The translations under genes were made by a program, and so were the position numbers. From NCBI GenBank assembly GCA_038323615.1, contig JBBQHC010000134.1, positions 1 to 7,719 of the forward strand: DNA of 7,719 bases, written 5' to 3'. This document shows, piece after piece, positions 1-4,447 of the stretch. How positions within the stretch are numbered: position 1 is the stretch's first letter; each line of letters opens with the position of its first letter. A model generated the notes under the pieces. That model had not been told where the DNA came from and made no database searches. It saw nothing but the letters and a program-made list of their open reading frames with translations. Source of the DNA: JBBKXP01 sp038323615 (lineage in GTDB: Bacteria > Pseudomonadota > Alphaproteobacteria > Rhodobacterales > Rhodobacteraceae).

Positions 1-273
1 AGCCCAGCGCCGTCGGCATATTTGCCAGGCAAAGCTGCCGCGACCCTTTTTGCGCGCAACCTTTTGGTCGCCCGCATCCCCCAACCTCGCACAGCCCATG
101 AATTTCAATCCACCCGTTTATCCACCCATAGATGTGGTAGGGGCTGATATATCATGAGGTATAATGCGGGCCAGCGATATATTTTATCTCCTAATAACAT
201 GACCTTGCAAATGTCGTGATCAGTTTTGATTTCTAGGTATATGGGTGTTCAATGCCTCCACCGGCACCAGTTG
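1..273. other. Non-coding left edge
   Basis: No convincing gene was found here on either strand. The possible reading frames are short, lack a Shine-Dalgarno sequence and have no recognisable protein motif. The stretch from about 100 to 240 is noticeably AT-richer than the flanking DNA. It contains two ATCCACCC copies 12 bp apart (108-115 and 120-127), a perfect TGATATATCA palindrome (145-154) and a TATAAT hexamer (160-165) with no good -35 and no plus-strand gene behind it. It is the 3' flank of the phosphotransferase gene and possibly the 5' flank of a minus-strand gene beyond the left edge. No intrinsic terminator with a T-run follows the phosphotransferase stop codon. Confidence 0.6.
181..210 (-). 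promoter_or_regulatory. Possible minus-strand promoter
   Basis: On the minus strand TTGCAA (205-210, 4/6 match to the -35 consensus) is followed after 18 bp by TAAAAT (181-186, 5/6 match to the -10 consensus). It would read out of the left edge of the window, where no gene start can be confirmed. The AT-rich setting raises the odds that this is a chance match. Confidence 0.2.
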
Positions 274-1335
274 TCACCCCGGATCAAGCCGGCGCAGCGG
301 TGCCGGACCGCGGGCAGCGCGAAAAACCGTGATGGCCCGTTCAAACAGTGGCGTCAGCGGTGCCGTCAGTCGCTGTCGGGCAGCCAGTCCGAGGGCGCGT
401 TGCGCCAAGGCTTCGGCCAGGTGCGGGTCGACGCCGATCTTGTCGTATTTCAGGACATCGCCAAGCGGGAACCAGCCGCGTTTATTGGCATTATTTACGA
501 TCAACCGAAGCCGCAGGATGGCCAGAAAGACCGCAAACTGTTCCAGATAGGCGACATAGGCATCCTTGTCCGGCGTATCTTCGGGGCGCAAAAGGTCGCG
601 CGTCAGGGCGGTCATGGTTTCGGCCGACAGGGGCCAGACCTCGTCTGCGACAAGCCAGGCTATGTCCTCGGCCCCGTGCCGGTAACCCGCATCTTCGAAA
701 TCGAACCAGCGCAACTGGCCGTGCTGGTCAATCGCGGCATTGCCCGCACGACAATCCCATTTGACCAGTTGCAGGGGCGGCGGCGACAGCGCGGCCATCA
801 CGCCTTCGCGGTCCCATGTCATCACTGGCGCGCCAATCTGATCGGCCAAGTCATCTGCCCGCAGGACCAACCTTTCCAGCGCCTCGCGATCCGACCAGAT
901 CTGCGACAGACGGTCACGCAGATCTATCTTTCGCGCCGCACGCTGAATCCGCAGAATGCCGGACAGGGCCGTGATCGCCATCTCTTCGCGGTGGGCGAGA
1001 GGGGCAAGGTGAATTGCATGGTTAAGCCGGGTTTGCCCGACGTCGGACTGAAACACCAGTTTGTCAGTCTGCCCCAGGACCCGCGGAATATCGTCGCAGT
1101 AGGGGGCAAGCGCCGAAAGGATCAGGGCCTCGTTGGTGCGAAGCGGTGCCGTTTCACGCTGTGTGACGATGACCGTGCGATCATCGAACCACGCCCGGAA
1201 ACTACCGCGCGACGCGCCGCCTGGTGCCGTCAGCCTGCGGACCGGGGTGGCGAAATACTGCTGCACCTCGGCAAGTATCTGGTCCGGTGCAAGCAGCCCG
1301 TGTAGACGTGTGGTCGCCTCGTCTGTGTCGCTCAT
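274..1335 (-). CDS. APH/choline-kinase-fold phosphotransferase family protein
   Basis: The protein has 353 residues, within the usual length of aminoglycoside-phosphotransferase-like (APH, PF01636-type) kinases, which transfer phosphate from ATP to small-molecule hydroxyls. Visible elements are a glycine-rich nucleotide loop GGASRGSF (39-46), a NEALIL helix (Glu69) in the position of the conserved alpha-C glutamate, a catalytic-loop equivalent KWDCRAGN (192-199) keeping Asp194 and Asn199, and a metal-binding segment WFDFEDAG (210-217) with Asp212 followed by the family-typical GAEDIAWL. The canonical HGD of the catalytic loop is KWD here, and the usual strand-3 lysine is not obvious (VIVTQR, 55-60). 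No signal peptide or membrane segment is apparent, so it is probably cytoplasmic. The ATG at 1335 has only a weak ribosome-binding site (CGGAAA). The substrate is unknown; antibiotic resistance is not implied. A similar-fold sugar kinase such as AmgK is possible, but its usual gene neighbours are not seen. The family call is good and the function open. Confidence 0.85.
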   Translation of the reverse strand: MSDTDEATTRLHGLLAPDQILAEVQQYFATPVRRLTAPGGASRGSFRAWFDDRTVIVTQRETAPLRTNEALILSALAPYCDDIPRVLGQTDKLVFQSDVGQTRLNHAIHLAPLAHREEMAITALSGILRIQRAARKIDLRDRLSQIWSDREALERLVLRADDLADQIGAPVMTWDREGVMAALSPPPLQLVKWDCRAGNAAIDQHGQLRWFDFEDAGYRHGAEDIAWLVADEVWPLSAETMTALTRDLLRPEDTPDKDAYVAYLEQFAVFLAILRLRLIVNNANKRGWFPLGDVLKYDKIGVDPHLAEALAQRALGLAARQRLTAPLTPLFERAITVFRAARGPAPLRRLDPG

Positions 1336-1388
1336 CGGTGGTTTTCCGTAGTTGCCGCGAACCGGTGCCAGTCACGGTCTTGTGCTGT

Positions 1389-1417
1389 GCAATAGGGGCA
1401 GGAATCAGGCGTTCCAA
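1389..1417 (-). promoter_or_regulatory. Weak candidate promoter for the phosphotransferase gene
   Basis: On the minus strand TTGGAA (1412-1417, 5/6 to TTGACA) is followed after 17 bp by TATTGC (1389-1394, 3/6 to TATAAT), about 54 bp upstream of the ATG at 1335. Spacing and position suit a promoter, but the -10 is poor. No better match was seen in the 150 bp upstream of the start. Confidence 0.22.
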
Positions 1418-1461
1418 CATGGTCGGAAATTTTGGCGAAACAGCTGGCTTCATCAGGCGAT

Positions 1462-1478
1462 TCGGGATCGATTCCCGA
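1462..1478. promoter_or_regulatory. Inverted repeat TCGGGA-N5-TCCCGA
   Basis: A perfect 6-bp inverted repeat with a 5-nt spacer. It contains one GATTC (1470-1474), with a second just before it (1459-1463). GANTC is the target of the CcrM methyltransferase in alphaproteobacteria, so methylation-sensitive regulation is conceivable. No T-run follows on either strand, so it is not a terminator. Confidence 0.3.
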
Positions 1479-1707
1479 GTCTGGGTTCCGTGCCGGCGAC
1501 AATCGCATCGAAATTCTGGCAGTTTGTAGGAATCAAGGACAAGGCACAGCAATCCGGTTCAGTCCGATTTTGTGCAGAAGTTAGAAACAATCGGCGACAA
1601 TTTCGTGCTTTGTGTTTGAATTCAAGGACAATTTTCGCATGTTCTCCACGGTGGCGCCGATCAGGTCGGGCGGTCTGGCCCCTGTGGATAATTGCAGGTA
1701 TGCCCAC

Positions 1708-1729
1708 AAAAGAAGGCGAAAAGAAGGCG
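1708..1729 (+). repeat. Tandem 11-bp repeat (2 copies of AAAAGAAGGCG)
   Basis: Two perfect adjacent copies, 1708-1718 and 1719-1729. The unit is one helical turn long, so both copies face the same side of the DNA, as expected for side-by-side protein binding. A perfect DnaA-box match lies 16 bp to the left. Confidence 0.55.
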
Positions 1730-1762
1730 CATTGCCGACTGGGCGCCACAATTTCGCCATCC

Positions 1763-1790
1763 TTGAAATCTGCCCGGCGAGCAGTTTAGT
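1763..1790 (+). promoter_or_regulatory. Weak candidate promoter for the RTX gene
   Basis: TTGAAA (1763-1768, 5/6 to the -35 consensus) is followed after 16 bp by TTTAGT (1785-1790, 4/6 to the -10 consensus). Transcription from here would give a leader of about 355 nt before the RTX start and would pass through the TGTCTA dyad and three TTGGCGA motifs. No better sigma70 match was found closer to the gene. Confidence 0.22.
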
Positions 1791-1877
1791 GTGTCAGAAG
1801 TCTGGATTCAACCATTGCGGGAATGCGATGTCTGGGAAAGAAAAAAGCCAGTTTTAGCTTTATTCAATTTGGCGAAG

Positions 1878-1893
1878 TGTCTAATCCTAGACA
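1878..1893. promoter_or_regulatory. Candidate operator, dyad TGTCTA-N4-TAGACA
   Basis: A perfect 16-bp inverted repeat with 6-bp arms and an ATCC spacer, 260 bp upstream of the RTX start codon. It directly abuts a TTGGCGAAG motif (1869-1877). Size and symmetry match binding sites of dimeric helix-turn-helix regulators. The half-site core GTGTCT recurs at 1915-1920 and 2016-2021. The regulator cannot be named from the sequence. Confidence 0.45.
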
Positions 1894-1995
1894 GGCCCAG
1901 CTGGTGGGCAATACGTGTCTGGCTTGTGGGGGCGGTCATCGAAGAACGCGCATCCTGGGGGATGTCGGGATTAGAACTGCTGCTTTGTGAAAATT

Positions 1996-2008
1996 GGCGA
2001 AAATCGCC
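1996..2008. promoter_or_regulatory. Dyad GGCGA-AAA-TCGCC
   Basis: A perfect 5-bp inverted repeat with a 3-nt spacer, overlapping the third TTGGCGA motif (1994-2000), about 145 bp upstream of the RTX start. It could be a two-sided version of the recurrent GGCGA half-site and thus a dimer-binding site. No T-run follows, so it is not a terminator. Confidence 0.35.
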
Positions 2009-2140
2009 GCGATCAGTGTCTGACCTGAAATATGGAAAGCACATTCGTTTGTTGCCGTCTCCACCCAATGCCGGTTCGGAGTTTCTGCGGGTTAAGCCGC
2101 ATTTGGCGAGTTTTGGGGCCATCCCGTGTTCGCGTTTAAA

Positions 2141-2146
2141 AGGGAG
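2141..2146 (+). promoter_or_regulatory. Ribosome-binding site deciding the RTX start
   Basis: AGGGAG lies 6 nt before the ATG at 2153, a near-ideal Shine-Dalgarno placement. This favours the ATG over the in-frame GTG at 2126, which lacks such a site and would add nine residues unlike the rest of the protein. Confidence 0.85.
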
Positions 2147-2152
2147 AGTGAG

Positions 2153-4363
2153 ATGTCGGGTAAGGGAAAAGGGTCGGGTAGCGGGTCGGGCAGTGGATCC
2201 GGCAGTGGATCGGGCAAAGGGCGCGACGGGACAGTTACCGGCACCAATGGCAATGACCGCATCGTACCGGGTTATATTGACCAGGACAGCGACCGGGTTG
2301 ATGGAAATGACGCCATCATCCCCGGCCATGCGGGCAATGACGACCTGATCCTTGCATTGGGCGGCAATGACTTTGTTTTGGCAGGCGACGGCAACGACAC
2401 CGTGTACGGCGGCGACGGTAACGACACGCTGTGCGGTCAGGACGGCAATGACACGCTTTATGGCGATGCGGGCAATGACCTCCTCGAAGGAATGAACGGT
2501 AACGACGTTCTTTACGGCGGCCCAGGTGATGACAAGTTGTACGGCGGCACCGGCAACGACATGCTCTTTGGTGGCGAAGGCAACGACCTCATGGAGGGCG
2601 GCGACGGGAACGACAAGCTCGAAGGGTCGGGCGGCAACGACAGCCTGTACGGCGGCGCCGGCAATGATGATCTTTGGGCCGGGGCCAATAATGACCTCGT
2701 CTATGGCGGCACCGGCGACGACACTATTGATGGTGGCGGCGGTGACGACACCCTGTATGGCGACGACGGCAACGACACGATCTCCGGCGGCAACAACAAC
2801 GACGTCATCTTTGGCGGCGAAGGCAACGACAGCATCCGCGGCGATACCGGCAATGACACGATTTATGGCGGTCGCGGCAATGACGTGATCGACGGCGGCG
2901 ACGGCCGCGATACCGTTTACGGTGGCGACGGCAATGATGTGATCGACACTAGCGGCAGCGCACCGCGCCCCGACATCGGCTATCCGGGCGTCTACGCCGC
3001 TGATTCAGATCCGTTCAATGACCGCGACGTGGTCTATGGTGGCGACGGCGACGACCGGATTACGACCGGCGACGATGCCGACACGATCTATGGCGGAACC
3101 GGCAACGATACGATCGACGCCGGAATTGACGACGACTTTATCGACGGCGGCGACGGCAACGACACGCTGATCGGATCCGAGGGTAACGATTTCATTTATG
3201 GCGGAGACGGCGACGATGTGATCATCGGCGGGCTGACCACCGATATCCTTGACCTGCCGGATGACCTTGACGGCAATGGCGACAGCAATGGGCCAGGCGA
3301 AGACCGGGTCACCACCAACAACAAGGACATCTTGTTCGGCGGCGCCGGGAACGACTATATCACCGGCAACGACGACGACGACACGCTGTTCGGAGGGACC
3401 GGCGACGACACCCTTTTTGGCGGCGTCGACGATGACGAACTTTATGGCAACGAAGGCGACGACACGCTGTTCGGCGGTCAGGGCAACGACCTGATGTATG
3501 GCGGCTTTGGTGCCGACACGCTGATAGGCGGCATCGGCAACGACGATATTTACGGCGGCTTTGGATCCGATCGGATCATCGGCGGCAACGGCGGCGACAA
3601 CGTCGTCGGCGGCGAAGACCCGGATGGGTCGGACGTGGACGTGCTGGACCTGACCGGCAACGACGTCGACCGCATCGTCTATCTGGTTCGTCCCGATGGC
3701 AGCACCGACCCCGAGGCTGGCACCGTCTATTTCAATGACGGCACCACGATGACCTTTTCCGAGATCGAGAACGTGATCCCCTGCTTTACGCCGGGCACCA
3801 TGATCGCGACCCCGAAAGGCGAACGTCTGGTCGAAGAACTGGTCGAGGGCGACCGGATCATCACCCGCGACAACGGTATTCAGGACATTGCTTGGGTCGG
3901 TCACAAGGAAATGACGGGCAAGGCCCTGATGGCGGCGCCGCATCTGCGCCCCGTGCTGATCAAGGCCGGCAGCCTTGGCAACGGCCTGCCCGAGCGGGAC
4001 ATGATGGTATCGCCCAACCACCGCATGCTGGTCGCATCCGACCTGACGCAGCTTTACTTTGAAGAGCGTGAAGTCCTAGCCGCCGCCAAGCATCTGGTAG
4101 GCAGCGGCGGTGTTCACACTGTCGATGTGATGGCAACGACCTACATCCACTTTATGTTCGAACGTCATGAAGTCATTTTGGCCAACGGGGCATGGACCGA
4201 AAGCTTCCAGCCTGGTGACTACAGCCTCAAGGGTCTGGGCAATGCCCAGCGGAACGAGATCTTTGAACTTTTCCCGTCGCTGAAATCGCAGGTCGGCCTT
4301 GAAGGCTATCAATCCGCCCGCAAGGCGCTGAAGAAACACGAGGCGCGCCTGCTGGCCCGCTAA
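2153..4363 (+). CDS. RTX calcium-binding protein with C-terminal Hint_2 domain
   Basis: A 736-residue protein, probably secreted or at the cell surface. Residues 3-21 are a Gly/Ser/Lys-rich low-complexity head. Three blocks of RTX nonapeptides (GGxGxDxUx, folding into Ca2+-bound parallel beta-rolls) span about 58-264, 295-366 and 395-484, roughly 41 full or degenerate units, separated by two non-repeat insertions. Residues 485-543 form a linker. A Hint_2-type hedgehog/intein domain starts at Cys544 (CFTPGTMIATPKG), with SPNHRMLV (His623) and HEVILANG (His672, Asn678) followed by ESFQPGDY. The tail to 736 is charged. There is no Sec signal peptide, which fits type I secretion, but no ABC exporter or membrane-fusion gene is nearby. 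In related families Hint domains can cleave at their N-terminal Cys; whether this one does is inference. The gene follows an 817-bp upstream region and ends at a strong terminator, so it appears monocistronic. Family call is firm; target and role (adhesion, matrix, surface layer) are unknown. Confidence 0.95.
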   Translation: MSGKGKGSGSGSGSGSGSGSGKGRDGTVTGTNGNDRIVPGYIDQDSDRVDGNDAIIPGHAGNDDLILALGGNDFVLAGDGNDTVYGGDGNDTLCGQDGNDTLYGDAGNDLLEGMNGNDVLYGGPGDDKLYGGTGNDMLFGGEGNDLMEGGDGNDKLEGSGGNDSLYGGAGNDDLWAGANNDLVYGGTGDDTIDGGGGDDTLYGDDGNDTISGGNNNDVIFGGEGNDSIRGDTGNDTIYGGRGNDVIDGGDGRDTVYGGDGNDVIDTSGSAPRPDIGYPGVYAADSDPFNDRDVVYGGDGDDRITTGDDADTIYGGTGNDTIDAGIDDDFIDGGDGNDTLIGSEGNDFIYGGDGDDVIIGGLTTDILDLPDDLDGNGDSNGPGEDRVTTNNKDILFGGAGNDYITGNDDDDTLFGGTGDDTLFGGVDDDELYGNEGDDTLFGGQGNDLMYGGFGADTLIGGIGNDDIYGGFGSDRIIGGNGGDNVVGGEDPDGSDVDVLDLTGNDVDRIVYLVRPDGSTDPEAGTVYFNDGTTMTFSEIENVIPCFTPGTMIATPKGERLVEELVEGDRIITRDNGIQDIAWVGHKEMTGKALMAAPHLRPVLIKAGSLGNGLPERDMMVSPNHRMLVASDLTQLYFEEREVLAAAKHLVGSGGVHTVDVMATTYIHFMFERHEVILANGAWTESFQPGDYSLKGLGNAQRNEIFELFPSLKSQVGLEGYQSARKALKKHEARLLAR
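2189..2212 (+). repeat. In-frame 12-bp tandem repeat coding for Gly-Ser linker
   Basis: Two adjacent copies of GGCAGTGGATCS (2189-2200 and 2201-2212) differ only in the last base and encode GSGS. They sit in a longer Ser-Gly run (residues 7-19). As the unit is a multiple of three, slippage would change linker length without breaking the frame. Confidence 0.6.
2324..3604 (+). repeat. 27-bp tandem coding repeat array (RTX nonapeptides)
   Basis: Degenerate 27-bp units built on GGCGGCGACGGCAACGAC encode the calcium-binding nonapeptides. There are 23 contiguous units at 2324-2944, 8 at 3035-3250 and 10 at 3335-3604. The gaps at 2945-3034 and 3251-3334 encode non-repeat segments. The units differ at synonymous positions, which suggests an old array and not a recent amplification. 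Confidence 0.9.
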
Positions 4364-4380
4364 ATCAAGACATGCAGCAT

Positions 4381-4402
4381 GCCGGGGAATCGATCCCCCG
4401 GC
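4381..4402. terminator. GC-rich hairpin downstream of the RTX gene
   Basis: A perfect 7-bp stem (GCCGGGG at 4381-4387 with CCCCGGC at 4396-4402) and an 8-nt loop begins 18 nt after the RTX stop codon. It lacks a T-run and so probably acts as an mRNA 3'-end stabiliser or as the first of two tandem hairpins with the terminator at 4407-4438. Confidence 0.5.
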
Positions 4403-4406
4403 CGTC

Positions 4407-4438
4407 AACAGGGGGCCCTTGGCCTCCTGTTTCCGTTT
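4407..4438 (+). terminator. Intrinsic terminator of the RTX gene
   Basis: AACAGGGGG (4407-4415) pairs with CCTCCTGTT (4423-4431) to give a 9-bp stem with one G-T pair and a 7-nt loop. A T-rich tail (TTCCGTTT, ending at 4438) follows. It lies between two convergent genes, ending 9 bp from the stop codon of the minus-strand oxidoreductase, so the stem may also help terminate that transcript, although the minus-strand side lacks a T-run. Confidence 0.8.
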
Positions 4439-4447
4439 CAGCGGTGT

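Larger units (their letters stand above)
1336..2152. other. Long divergent intergenic region upstream of the RTX gene
   Basis: This 817-bp gap separates the divergent starts of the phosphotransferase (1335) and RTX (2153) genes. Open frames cross it on both strands, but none has a credible ribosome-binding site or recognisable protein features, so I treat it as non-coding. It holds four plus-strand TTGGCGA motifs (starting at 1432, 1869, 1994 and 2103), a perfect TGTCTA-N4-TAGACA dyad (1878-1893), a GGCGA-AAA-TCGCC dyad (1996-2008), a TCGGGA-N5-TCCCGA dyad (1462-1478), a tandem 11-bp repeat (1708-1729), a 10-bp direct repeat TCAAGGACAA (1533-1542 and 1622-1631), and a perfect DnaA-box match on the minus strand (1683-1691). 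The length and motif density suggest complex transcriptional control of the RTX gene or an unrecognised small RNA. Confidence 0.65.

Noticed and set aside
160..165. TATAAT hexamer on the plus strand
   Set aside because: There is no suitable -35 at 16-18 bp and no plus-strand gene downstream.
226..1305. A 359-codon plus-strand frame opposite the phosphotransferase gene
   Set aside because: It has no ribosome-binding site and no recognisable motif, while the minus strand carries a full APH-type motif set. GC-rich DNA readily gives long antisense frames.
1352..1789. Open frames in the intergenic region on both strands (including 1453-1749 and 1808-2329 minus)
   Set aside because: They lack ribosome-binding sites, have unusual composition rich in Arg, Cys and Ser, and show no recognisable domain; some run into the RTX or phosphotransferase genes.
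2093..2107. Possible CtrA site (TTAA-N7-TTAA)
   Set aside because: Only the first half is intact; the second reads TTGG, so the match is no better than chance.
2126..2152. Alternative GTG start adding nine residues to the RTX protein
   Set aside because: The ATG at 2153 has an AGGGAG site at ideal spacing; the GTG has none.
2324..3604. Repeat array considered as CRISPR or a non-coding satellite
   Set aside because: The units are contiguous 27-bp in-frame nonapeptide codons without unique spacers.
3005..4021. A 338-codon minus-strand frame of Val/Ala/Asp-rich repeats opposite the RTX array
   Set aside because: The repetitive peptide is just the complement of the RTX coding repeats, with no start signals.
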